From an uncultured Coriobacteriaceae bacterium (GTDB lineage: Bacteria; Actinomycetota; Coriobacteriia; Coriobacteriales; Eggerthellaceae), in contig CACXMZ010000005.1 of assembly GCA_902768975.1 (NCBI GenBank), positions 248,001-312,000 on the forward strand: a stretch of DNA of 64,000 nt, written 5' to 3'. Below, piece by piece: positions 35,432 to 43,197 of the stretch (its first letter is position 1; each line of letters starts with the position of its first letter). Position numbers and translations under genes: made by a program. Under the pieces are notes generated by a model. That model saw only the letters and a list, made by a program, of their open reading frames with translations, did no database searches and was not told where the DNA came from.

Positions 35432-36022
35432 TTGAACAAGCATTTTGAAAGACAGATAATTGCATGGGGCGACGAAAGCATACGCATTTCTGCACCTGTT
35501 CCAACATATCTTATGGCTGCAACAATTCTTCCAAATGATTGTGACTTGGCCCATCTTGCATCCCTAAAACCAAAAGGTACTATTAAGCTCCATTGGCGCG
35601 AACTCACTGATAAAGTGCGCCTTGAAGCAATAACTGAAATCGCGAAGATTGGTGGCCAAACCACTATAGTTGCTGCTGCGCCTCTACCCAAAAAGAAGCA
35701 GGAACGCGGTCGGCGTAAATGCCTTGAGTTGCTACTGCCAGAACTTGAAAGATTGAATGTTAGTACCCTAGTACTGGAAAGTAGAATGCTTAAACTCAAT
35801 GAGAAAGATATAGAGATGCTTCATGCACTTCGCGTTCAGAATATCGTCTCGAACATTCGTATTGAGCATGCTCATGCTAGCGAACAAGAACAGCTTCTTG
35901 TTCCGGATCAGATTCTTGGTGCATATGGAGACTACTTGAATAGCAACGACGAAAGTGCAAGATGGGGTCAATCATGGGAAACAGTACTTTCGAAACTCAC
36001 AATTATGGAAACAGAAATATAG
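35432..36022 (+). CDS. DUF3800-like protein (putative RNase H-fold)
   Basis: The 196-residue protein starts at TTG with AAGGAG five bases upstream. The opening IIAWGDESIRIS carries a D-E-S motif like the first acidic strand of DUF3800 proteins, and the end LLVPDQILGAYGDYLNSNDE resembles their final 'AD..aGa..' helix with a second Asp. The spacing of the acids fits an RNase H-like active site. DUF3800 proteins are common in phage and defence regions; their activity is mostly unproven. Here the gene stands between two strong hairpin structures. The family assignment is by motif only. Confidence 0.55.
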   Translation: MNKHFERQIIAWGDESIRISAPVPTYLMAATILPNDCDLAHLASLKPKGTIKLHWRELTDKVRLEAITEIAKIGGQTTIVAAAPLPKKKQERGRRKCLELLLPELERLNVSTLVLESRMLKLNEKDIEMLHALRVQNIVSNIRIEHAHASEQEQLLVPDQILGAYGDYLNSNDESARWGQSWETVLSKLTIMETEI

Positions 36023-36025
36023 CGC

Positions 36026-36091
36026 GAGGGCTGGGTCCCGCGATACCGCGGGGACTCCCAGCCCTCACTTCCTAACCTCCCAGCGGGAGGT
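36026..36091 (+). other. Double GC-rich hairpin after DUF3800-like gene
   Basis: GAGGGCTGGG / CCCAGCCCTC (36026-36035 with 36057-36066) encloses CCCGCG / CGCGGG around ATAC. A second hairpin, ACCTCCC-AGC-GGGAGGT, follows at 36075-36091. It starts four bases after the stop codon. It is far more GC-rich than the surrounding AT-rich island. It could be a terminator without a T-run, or a structured RNA. Confidence 0.65.
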
Positions 36092-36472
36092 GGCTTTCAG
36101 GTGAATCATAGCATAATTTCTTATTAAGTTCCAAAGCCATGGATGACCGCGTGGCATTGTACTGCGGTTTTATATAGGGAGGTCTGTATTTTGAGTGCCA
36201 GTAAAACCTTGATAAGAATCGAACAAAACATGGCAATTCTAAGTAGAATTTAGAACGCAAGTTCGTTACGAACAGATGTATGTTAGCATGTCATAAAACA
36301 AGACGCGGCCTACCCCAGTGCTGCAAGACTGAAGCATAGTATTTGATTAAGAATTATCTGAATTAACTAGTCGGTTAAAAACTTGAAGTCAAATTTATAA
36401 CTTCAAGATAAGAGTTTCTTTACAAGAATAGATTTATGTCTTACAATTATGTAAGTCAAAAAGGAGACAACC
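36092..36472. other. Gene-poor AT-rich interval upstream of toxin-antitoxin pair
   Basis: No convincing gene is present. A short frame starting TTG near 36191 behind GGGAGG encodes only about 20 residues (MSASKTLIRIEQNMAILSRI) and may be a gene remnant. Two inverted repeats occur: CTTGAAGT / ACTTCAAG at 36382-36407 and CTTACA / TGTAAG at 36440-36455. The latter is just upstream of the ribosome site, so they are candidate operators for the following pair. Confidence 0.5.
36440..36455 (+). promoter_or_regulatory. Candidate toxin-antitoxin operator
   Basis: CTTACA-ATTA-TGTAAG is a perfect palindrome six bases before the AAGGAG ribosome site of the toxin gene. Type II antitoxins of the ribbon-helix-helix class usually bind such short palindromes to autoregulate. 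Binding here is inferred. Confidence 0.5.
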
Positions 36473-36742
36473 TTGTTTGACGATATCACGGTAAATGCCC
36501 GCATAAAGGAAAGACATCCAGAATTACAAGAAGACGATGTTAAAAGCGCGTGGAACAATGCTGTCAAGTATGCAGAAAGAACTACCGGCAGTATTCCTGG
36601 TCCCCTACTCGTCGCAATAGGCACAGACAGCAAAGGTAGATTACTAGAGATGGTTGGAGTCGCTACATCGGATGCAATTCATATTTTTCATGCAATGACA
36701 CCGCCTTCGAAGAAAACGATTGAAGAATTAGGAATGAAATAA
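36473..36742 (+). CDS. BrnT-like toxin of a type II toxin-antitoxin pair
   Basis: The 89-residue protein starts at TTG with AAGGAG upstream. The end of the protein, GRLLEMVGVATSDAIHIFHA then MTPPSKKTIEELGM, resembles the strand-and-tail region of BrnT-type RelE-fold toxins that cleave RNA. The N-terminal half (ITVNARIKERHPELQEDDVK) matches the 'hxRHxI..eev' start of the actinobacterial subgroup. The antitoxin gene follows two bases later. The toxin-first order is as in brnTA. Confidence 0.75.
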   Translation: MFDDITVNARIKERHPELQEDDVKSAWNNAVKYAERTTGSIPGPLLVAIGTDSKGRLLEMVGVATSDAIHIFHAMTPPSKKTIEELGMK

Positions 36743-36744
36743 CC

Positions 36745-37020
36745 ATGGGGATTACTACAAAAGACGGAACATACATAAGCGATGAACAGCTCGAAGACAT
36801 TGCCCAAATGTTTGAGCGTGGTGAATGGCCCGAAGGCAAAACACATATATTGCGTGGGCGTCCCCTTATTCTTGGCGAGGAATTGCAGTCTGTTACCTAC
36901 AGAGACACAAAACGCAAAGTTGCCGCCATGGACAAACGCGCAAAGACGCTCCATATGAGCAGATCGGACTATTTACGAGACCTTGTAAGCAAAGACCTAG
37001 CATCCGCGGCAACGGTTTAG
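36745..37020 (+). CDS. Ribbon-helix-helix-type antitoxin partner
   Basis: The 91-residue protein has an N-terminal part rich in acidic and aromatic residues (SDEQLEDIAQMFERGEWPEG) typical of a toxin-wrapping segment, then RGRPLILGEELQSVTYRDTK with a predicted ribbon and helix, and a C-terminal MDKRAKTLHMSRSDYLRDLV like CopG/MetJ antitoxins. The GRP-L-G linker is common in actinobacterial antitoxins of this class. Translation is coupled to the toxin. The gene ends 14 bases before the right-hand direct repeat. Confidence 0.75.
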   Translation: MGITTKDGTYISDEQLEDIAQMFERGEWPEGKTHILRGRPLILGEELQSVTYRDTKRKVAAMDKRAKTLHMSRSDYLRDLVSKDLASAATV

Positions 37021-37034
37021 GTCTAAAGGCGCAT

Positions 37035-37097
37035 AAGGCAGACGAAGAGGCCGCCCACTTGCCGGTTGAACACGACAAGAAAGACGGCCTGGTTTAG
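37035..37097 (+). repeat. Direct repeat, right copy (candidate attR, displaced ligase 3' end)
   Basis: This is an orphan copy of the last 20 codons and stop of the acyl-CoA ligase, 61/63 identical to 30983-31045 with only synonymous changes. It has no upstream reading frame of its own. It ends 10 bases before the convergent rsmB stop codon, so the pre-insertion order would have been ligase then rsmB. Confidence 0.8.
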
Positions 37098-37107
37098 TCC
37101 TATATAG

Positions 37108-38466
37108 CTAAACTCGTTTGAGGCGGCAGGCAAAGTGGGCGTCGCAGCCGTTTGAAACAAGCGCGGGTTTGAAGTAATAATCTGAAATGCCCGGGGACGG
37201 CGTGGGAACAAGCGTAAAGCCCTGCCCCGCTTTGCTTTCCAGGAATTCCTTGATGACCAATTCATTTTCTTCGCGCGTAATGGTGCAGGTGGAATAGGTC
37301 AGCTGACCACCGGGCGCCGCGTAGCGCGCAGCTTCAGAAAGGAGGGCGAAGCCGCGGTTGGAAAGACTACCTACCTTGTCGCGCGTAAGCTTCCAGCGGA
37401 TTTCCGGGTGGCGGCGCAGCGTGCCCAGGCCTGAACAGGGGGCGTCCACAAACACGGCTTCGAACTGCTTGGAACCAAGCTGGGCAGACAAGTTGCGTGC
37501 GTCGGCGCTAATGACATCTGCAAGCTGCACGCCATAGGTAGCAGCACGTGTATTGAGCAAATTGGCCTTGAAGTCGAAGCTATCCACGCAGGTAAGCGCC
37601 ACCTGGCTCCCCCACCTGCGATGAGCCCCGCTTTGCAGCAGGATGGTTTTCGTGCCACGGCCCGACCCGATTTCGAGCATACTGCTTGGCTTGGTGGCAG
37701 GCAGGGCAATCTGGGCCACCGCCTGGGCAGCCGCGTCGGAAACCAGAATGGATCCATTCGCGAACAAATCGCGCGCGGTATTGGTGGCAACCGCTGCTGA
37801 AGGCGCGCGGAAACAACCCGCCAAGGGGGCGCCTCCAAAATGCACGGGAGTAAGGTTCACGCCTTCTGCGACAAAAGCTTCAACTACGCTCGTGTCGGTA
37901 GCCTTCAAGGCGTTGACGGCCACGAACAAAGGGGCCGGCATATTGGACGCCTTCATGAATTCTTCGGCGCCCGCATGGCCGTAAAGGTCCACCAGTTCGC
38001 GCGTTATCCACTGCGGGAAACCATAAAGGCGTGCGAAGGCTGCCATGTCGGTCTTGGGGTTGCCATAAGGAAAGTTAGCTCGACCCGTTGAAATCTTGCG
38101 CAGGACCGCATTAGCCAAGCCCGCCGCCTTAGGCGTAACCGAACGAACGAGTTCCACACCTTGGTCAACCGCAGCATGGTCTTCTTTATGCAGGAACAAA
38201 ATTTCGTATACCGAAATGCGCAGGGCATCGCGCACGTCGGGCTTCACGTCGTTGGGGCTGCGCAGGTGCTTGTTAATGGCTTCGTCGAGCGTGCCCCAGG
38301 TGGTAGCCACGCCCAGTGCAAGCGCACGAGCAAAGGCGCGGTCTTCGGGGCTTAAGGTGCTGCGCGAAAGCTGGCCGTCCAGCACTTCGCCCACAAAGGC
38401 GTCGCGTTCGCGTGCGGCGGCCGTTACGCGAAGGGCCATCACGCGCGCAGGAGAAAGCCTAGACAT
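37108..38466 (-). CDS. rsmB: 16S rRNA m5C967 methyltransferase RsmB
   Basis: This NusB-domain fused methyltransferase has an N-terminal NusB-like region (LSRSTLSPEDRAFARALALG) and a C-terminal SAM methyltransferase with catalytic cysteines in FVDAPCSGLGTLRRHPEIRW and TYSTCTITREENE. The start at 38466 has GGAGG six bases upstream and overlaps the fmt end by eight bases; the longer open frame is not needed. The length of about 452 residues is normal. The fmt-rsmB linkage is common. Confidence 0.95.
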   Translation of the reverse strand: MSRLSPARVMALRVTAAARERDAFVGEVLDGQLSRSTLSPEDRAFARALALGVATTWGTLDEAINKHLRSPNDVKPDVRDALRISVYEILFLHKEDHAAVDQGVELVRSVTPKAAGLANAVLRKISTGRANFPYGNPKTDMAAFARLYGFPQWITRELVDLYGHAGAEEFMKASNMPAPLFVAVNALKATDTSVVEAFVAEGVNLTPVHFGGAPLAGCFRAPSAAVATNTARDLFANGSILVSDAAAQAVAQIALPATKPSSMLEIGSGRGTKTILLQSGAHRRWGSQVALTCVDSFDFKANLLNTRAATYGVQLADVISADARNLSAQLGSKQFEAVFVDAPCSGLGTLRRHPEIRWKLTRDKVGSLSNRGFALLSEAARYAAPGGQLTYSTCTITREENELVIKEFLESKAGQGFTLVPTPSPGISDYYFKPALVSNGCDAHFACRLKRV

Positions 38467-39409
38467 CGAAGGCCTCCCACACGGCACCCTGCTTGATGCC
38501 AGGCACGCCCGCTGCAAATTGGGCACCCGTCATTTCGCGCTTGCCGTCGGGCTTTAGTTCGAGCACTTCGATGGGCTGGTCAGACATGCCTAAATAGAGT
38601 TTCTTTTGGAACAGGATGGCATGGCCTGCTTCAAGGGCAAGGTCGGCGCGGAGCAAACGACTGGTCACCCGTGCAGCCCGTGTTACCGTTACCGGGCGCC
38701 CCGCAATGATGGCACGCGCGGGGTGCGCGGCCGAAGACGCCTGGATATTGCGCACGGTTTCAGCCGCTGTGCCGGCAGGCCTTAAAAAGAACTGGCCCTT
38801 TTCAATCTTGTCCGCGTAGGTGGCAAAGAAGTCGTCTTGCTTGGTCCACTCCACCGTGCCCTGCTCAATCATAGAAAGCGCGGTGAGCAATGCCGAAGAA
38901 CCCAGGTCGGCCAGTTCGGCCGTAAGTTCTGTCGTGTTCTTTTCGCCAATTTCGGTGGTGCGCACGATGCAATAGTCGCCCGTGTCCATGCCTGCTTCCA
39001 TGCGCATGATGCACACGCCCGCTTCGGCGTCGCCCGCCAAGATGGCATGCTCGATGGGAGCCGCACCACGCCAAGCAGGCAGGCTGGAAGCATGCACGTT
39101 CAGACAGCCAAAGTGCGGAATATCCAGGATTTCTTGGGGCAGAATGGCGCCATAGGCTGCTACGCAAATGGCGTCGGGGGCGATCATGGTAAGGTCGCTC
39201 ACGAGCTGGGGATCGCGCAAAGTACGCGGCGTAAACACGGGGACACCTGCGCTTTCGGCCACCACCTTTACAGGCGAAGGAACCAACTTGTTGCCACGCC
39301 CGCGCACCGCGTCGGGCCGCGTGAATACCGCCACCACTTCATGGGTAGGAATAAGGTTTTCCAGGATGGTGGCGGAAAAATCAGGTGTTCCCATAAATAC
39401 GATGCGCAT
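38459..39409 (-). CDS. fmt: Methionyl-tRNA formyltransferase
   Basis: This enzyme formylates initiator Met-tRNA. RIVFMGTPDFSATILENLIP and LNVHASSLPAWRGAAPIEHA, with GVCIMRMEAGMDTGDYC, are diagnostic, and the 316-residue length is normal. The C-terminal OB-like domain follows. It is located between def and rsmB, the standard def-fmt-rsmB set for start-methionine processing. Confidence 0.97.
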   Translation of the reverse strand: MRIVFMGTPDFSATILENLIPTHEVVAVFTRPDAVRGRGNKLVPSPVKVVAESAGVPVFTPRTLRDPQLVSDLTMIAPDAICVAAYGAILPQEILDIPHFGCLNVHASSLPAWRGAAPIEHAILAGDAEAGVCIMRMEAGMDTGDYCIVRTTEIGEKNTTELTAELADLGSSALLTALSMIEQGTVEWTKQDDFFATYADKIEKGQFFLRPAGTAAETVRNIQASSAAHPARAIIAGRPVTVTRAARVTSRLLRADLALEAGHAILFQKKLYLGMSDQPIEVLELKPDGKREMTGAQFAAGVPGIKQGAVWEAFDV

Positions 39410-39426
39410 GGCTTGCCCGCTTCCGC

Positions 39427-39960
39427 CTATCGAACTTTCACGCTGGTTTCGCCAGGCCGGGCCCCTGCTGCCAGCGCCACGTCGTAGTCTTGCAGGGCTT
39501 GCAGGCGGTCCATGGGGGCAGCGCTTTCGAAGAGCGTCTTGCCGTCCAGGTGGTCGAGCTCATGCTGAATGCAACGGGCCCACAAGCCTTCGGCTTCCAT
39601 TTCGCATTCGTTGCCGTCCAGGTCGAAGTAACGAACGGTTACTTCAGCGGGGCGCGCAATGGGCACCGTAATGCCTGGGCACGAAAGGCAGCCTTCGCCG
39701 TCGACGACGGTTTCGCCGCGCGAAGCAATAATTTCAGGGTTGATGAAAGCAATGGGGTTCTTCTTGCCCGATTCAAAATCGCAGTCGGCAACGAACATGC
39801 GCTTCAGCACGCCCACCTGGGGCGCCGCCAAGCCAACGCCTTCATTTTTATACATGGTCTTTGCCATTTCTTTGGCAAGCTTTTTTAAACTCTTGTCCCC
39901 CACGTCGCAAGGTTCGCATACCTGCCGCAAAATCGGGTTCGGAGCCACCACAATATCCAT
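39427..39960 (-). CDS. def: Peptide deformylase
   Basis: This metalloprotease removes the formyl group from nascent proteins. The three family motifs are GVGLAAPQVG (residues 41-50), EGCLSCPG (89-96) and QHELDHLDG (132-140), the last with both metal-binding His and the catalytic Glu. The length of 177 residues is normal. It leads the def-fmt-rsmB run. Confidence 0.97.
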   Translation of the reverse strand: MDIVVAPNPILRQVCEPCDVGDKSLKKLAKEMAKTMYKNEGVGLAAPQVGVLKRMFVADCDFESGKKNPIAFINPEIIASRGETVVDGEGCLSCPGITVPIARPAEVTVRYFDLDGNECEMEAEGLWARCIQHELDHLDGKTLFESAAPMDRLQALQDYDVALAAGARPGETSVKVR

Positions 39961-40057
39961 CGCTCATCCGCTTTCTCTAGCATTTCACGGAAGTTATTAT
40001 ACCCGTTGCCATGCCTGTATGCCTGTTCATATACCTTTTCCGAAGCTTCGTATTTAA

Positions 40058-40257
40058 AAAGGAAGCTGGGAGTCATTTTTCGAGCTTCTCGGAGCTTTTA
40101 GGCACAGGAAGTGCGCTAGTACTGAAACGCGCTAGTTTAATTAATGGGGCGTGTGTGAAGGGATGAGGTGACAGGTGTCCCATTGGTCGCGCGCTTCATA
40201 TGCGCACTTCTCGTGCCGTTAAAAAAGCGACCGAGAAAAATGACTCCCAGTTCCTTT
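40058..40257. repeat. 200-bp nested inverted-repeat element (MITE/REP-like)
   Basis: Outer arms at 40058-40081 and 40235-40257 are reverse complements except for one inserted base. Inner segments GCACAGGAAGTGCGC and GCGCACTTCTCGTGC also pair with two mismatches, as does ACTGAAACGCGC with a sequence near 40190-40200, so almost the whole element can fold on itself. The centre carries GTGACAGGTGTCCCA, the style of REP units linked to RAYT transposases. It fills the 338-base gap between def and dnaG and holds no reading frame. Confidence 0.75.
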
Positions 40258-40298
40258 ACATAACGGCGCGATTCAAGCCCACCTGCTTGCAAAAAAGA

Positions 40299-42176
40299 CT
40301 ACTGGATGGAAGTGCGGGCGTGGGCAGCCCTACGTTCCACGATGTCTTTCTGAAGCTGCGAAACAGTTTGGAACAGAAGGTCTTGTTCTTCGGGGCTTAG
40401 CCCTTCGGGGTTTTGCAGCTGGGCGCGGTAGGTGTCGATAGCTTCTTCCAGGTCGCCTATGGCAAGTTCTTCAATGGCGTAGGCAGCGTAGGCGGCGGGA
40501 CCTTGCGTTTCGCCCGCAGACGTGGCAAACATGCGCGCCGAAGCTGGCAGCGTTTCCGTTATGGCCGCCACGATGGCAGCTGGTGTTGCCGCAGGGTCCT
40601 TGGAAAGTATGTCGAGTAGTTGCGAAGCCACGGCGCTATGCATGGTTTCATGCCAGTTGATACCAGAAAGCTCCTGCGCATACTGGTTGGCAAGGCTTGG
40701 TTCCTTGGCGCACAAGCCCAGCAGGTTCGCTTCATAGCGGCGCCGGCTGATTTCGGTTTCCGTGAGCTGAATAGGTTCAGGTGCGGGTTCAGCAGGGGCA
40801 GGCGCCTGTTGGCTACCCGCCGCAGGTGCACCCGAAGCTGCGCCTTCGTCGTAAGCTAGGCGCGGAGCCTTCAGCTTAGCCAGGCGTTCCAGCACGTCGT
40901 TTTCGCGCAGGTGCAAACGCCCCGCGATTTGAACCGCATAGTCCTTGGCCAGGAGCGAATCCTTGATAGGCGCCAACACAGCTAAGGCTTCCGTAACCGC
41001 CGACGCACGCCCTTCGGCCGTTTCCGTGTCGAAGGCAGCAATACGGCGCTCGATGCCAAAGGAGATAAGGGGCACAGCGGCGTCCACGGCGGCACGCAGA
41101 GCGTCGGGCCCTTCAGCTGCCACAAAGTCCGCCGGGTCCATATTGTTGGGCAGGGTGCAGGCCACCAGGTCTATGCGGCGCTTCCCCGCTTCTGGCGTCA
41201 TGGATTCGCCAATGAATTCCAGGGCTCGGTCGGCCGCACGCTGGCCCGCCGCGTCACCGTCGAACAGGTACACAATGCGCTTGGACGCATGGCGTGAAAT
41301 GCTGCGGATGTGCTGCTTGGTAAGCGCCGTGCCCAGCGTTGCCACCACGTTAGTCACGCCCGCTTCATGGCAGGCGATCACGTCGGTATAGCCTTCCACC
41401 ACGATAGCCACACCCGTTGCAGTAATGCCGGACTTGGCCTTGTCCAGACCATAGAGCACGCGCGACTTGTGGAACAGGGGCGTTTCCTGGCTGTTCAGAT
41501 ACTTGGGTTCACCTTCGCCCATAACGCGGCCGCCAAAGGCAATGCATTCACCCACGTCGTCGAAAATGGGGAACATCACGCGGTTGTAGAAGCGGTCGGA
41601 CACGCGCCCGTCGCGCTGCACCGCCACGTTAGCGTCGACCATTTCCTTGTTAGTGAAGCCAAGTTTACGCAGGTGGGAAACCAGTTCGCCCTTACCAGGG
41701 GCAAAACCAAGCTGCCAGCGCTTGGGCACTTCCCCGCCAAAACCGCGGTTCGCCAAATACATACGAGCCGCATTCGCTTCGCTCGACTTACCACGCATGA
41801 GCTGCAAATGGTAAAACTCCTGCGTAGCCTTGCAAACATCCTTCAAGCGCGCACGTTCGCCCTGGGAAGGCCCGCGCCCGCCCGTTTCTTGCAATTCAAT
41901 ATGGGCACGTTCGGCCAGGCTGCGTACTGCGTCGGGGAATTCCACCCCTTCGATTTCCTGGATGAATTTAAAGACGTCGCCGCCCTTGTGGCAACCAAAG
42001 CAATAAAACAGCTGGGTGTTGGGATCCACCTTGCACGACGGAGTTTTTTCTTCATGGAAGGGGCAGCAACACCAGAAGTCGCGACCGCGCTGGCGCAAAG
42101 GAACGCGCTGCGCAAACACTTCAACGATGTCGGTTGCATCGCGGACGCGCTGGATGTCTTCACTCGTTATGGCCAT
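40299..42176 (-). CDS. dnaG: DNA primase DnaG
   Basis: DnaG makes RNA primers for replication. The N-terminal zinc ribbon has CPFHEEKTPSC and CFGCHKGG with ligands C38, H41, C59 and C62. It is followed by the RNA polymerase core, the TOPRIM domain (IVVEGYTDVIACHEAGVTNV, YLFDGDAAGQRAADRALEFI) and a DnaB-binding C-terminus. The 625-residue length fits. The Pro/Ala-rich stretch near residues 450-475 is a linker to the helicase-binding domain. Confidence 0.96.
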   Translation of the reverse strand: MAITSEDIQRVRDATDIVEVFAQRVPLRQRGRDFWCCCPFHEEKTPSCKVDPNTQLFYCFGCHKGGDVFKFIQEIEGVEFPDAVRSLAERAHIELQETGGRGPSQGERARLKDVCKATQEFYHLQLMRGKSSEANAARMYLANRGFGGEVPKRWQLGFAPGKGELVSHLRKLGFTNKEMVDANVAVQRDGRVSDRFYNRVMFPIFDDVGECIAFGGRVMGEGEPKYLNSQETPLFHKSRVLYGLDKAKSGITATGVAIVVEGYTDVIACHEAGVTNVVATLGTALTKQHIRSISRHASKRIVYLFDGDAAGQRAADRALEFIGESMTPEAGKRRIDLVACTLPNNMDPADFVAAEGPDALRAAVDAAVPLISFGIERRIAAFDTETAEGRASAVTEALAVLAPIKDSLLAKDYAVQIAGRLHLRENDVLERLAKLKAPRLAYDEGAASGAPAAGSQQAPAPAEPAPEPIQLTETEISRRRYEANLLGLCAKEPSLANQYAQELSGINWHETMHSAVASQLLDILSKDPAATPAAIVAAITETLPASARMFATSAGETQGPAAYAAYAIEELAIGDLEEAIDTYRAQLQNPEGLSPEEQDLLFQTVSQLQKDIVERRAAHARTSIQ

Positions 42177-42267
42177 ATGCTCTTTCTACCTTTTCTGCTA
42201 AACCTTCGAAAGCCATTTAACTACCGTCCATTGTATAGTATCGAATGCGCATTCGCTGCCCGGGCGC

Positions 42268-43197
42268 CTAAAGGGGCACGTTTTGTCGCACCCATTCTAT
42301 ATTCGCCTTCACTTCCGCCACCAGTTCTTCGGTGGAAGCAAATTCGATCATAGGGCGAATGCGATGCAGGAATTCTACTTCGATGCGTTTGCCATACAGG
42401 TCGCCTTCAAAGTCGAGCAAATGCACTTCGATATTGGATGTGGTTTCCGCTTCAAACACGGGGCTTACGCCCACGGCCACCGCAGCACGATATTCCTGCA
42501 GACCCACGTAGGCTCGTGCGGCATACACGCCTTCGCCCAACACGCGGCGCATAGGTTCAAGTTCCATGTTCGCCGTTGCAAAGCCCAGGTCCTTGCCTTC
42601 CCCGCGGCCTGGCTTCACCACGTCAGCCAAGGTGTAAGGGTAGCCCAGCAGCGCATTGGCTTCTTCCACCTTGCCTTCCTCCAAAAGCAGGCGAATGCGC
42701 GTAGACGTGATGGGTGCGCCGTCAGTTGAAACCAACGAATGCACGCAAATTTCCGTGCCGGTTACCTTGCCCCATTCGCGCAAGTCGTCCACCGTGCCCG
42801 CTGCCTTAGCGCCAAAACGGAAGTCGCTTCCCACATGTAAATATGCGGGCGGGAAGTCGCCAAAACAGGTATCTAAAAACTCGCGCGGTTCAAGGGCCGC
42901 CATTTCGGGAGTAAAGTAGAGCATGGCAACCGCGTCTACCCCACTGTGTGCCAAAGCCTGCAGGCGGTCGTTGTTGGCCAGGAGCTTCTTCAAGCGATCG
43001 GGGTGGAACAGTTCGTCCGGGTCGATGTCGAAGGTGAGCGCCACGGTGGCACCGCCACTTTCTTCGGCCGTCTGGCAGGCAGAAGCTAGCAAATACTTAT
43101 GACCCAGGTGTATGCCGTCAAACACACCAAAAGCGCAAGATGCCCCTTTGAACCGATATTGCCCCTGTTCAGGGCCAACGCTAAATATCTGAGCCAC
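42268..43197 (-). CDS. ribF: Bifunctional riboflavin kinase / FAD synthetase
   Basis: RibF phosphorylates riboflavin and adenylates FMN. The N-terminal nucleotidyltransferase has FGVFDGIHLGHKYLL and the C-terminal kinase has GRGEGKDLGFATANMELEP. SSTRIR-like ITSTRIRLLLEEGKVEEANA links the domains. The gene follows truB with a 17-base overlap, the conserved truB-ribF order. Confidence 0.95.
   Translation of the reverse strand: MAQIFSVGPEQGQYRFKGASCAFGVFDGIHLGHKYLLASACQTAEESGGATVALTFDIDPDELFHPDRLKKLLANNDRLQALAHSGVDAVAMLYFTPEMAALEPREFLDTCFGDFPPAYLHVGSDFRFGAKAAGTVDDLREWGKVTGTEICVHSLVSTDGAPITSTRIRLLLEEGKVEEANALLGYPYTLADVVKPGRGEGKDLGFATANMELEPMRRVLGEGVYAARAYVGLQEYRAAVAVGVSPVFEAETTSNIEVHLLDFEGDLYGKRIEVEFLHRIRPMIEFASTEELVAEVKANIEWVRQNVPL

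Larger units (their letters stand above)
31046..37034. mobile_element. Genomic island between acyl-CoA ligase 3'-end repeats
   Basis: About 6 kb lies between the two 63-bp direct repeats. It is visibly more AT-rich than its flanks, especially from 33.8 to 36.9 kb. It holds two lipoproteins, an unknown membrane protein, a DUF3800-like protein with flanking hairpins, and a toxin-antitoxin pair. No integrase, relaxase or phage structural gene is seen. It could be a decayed or satellite integrative element, or the product of a recombination between ligase genes. Confidence 0.65.

Noticed and set aside
36026-36066. Hairpin on the minus strand reading like a single type I-E CRISPR repeat (CCCCGCG...CGCGGG)
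   Set aside because: Only one copy is present, there is no spacer array and no cas gene nearby, and the outer 10-bp stem is not a CRISPR feature.
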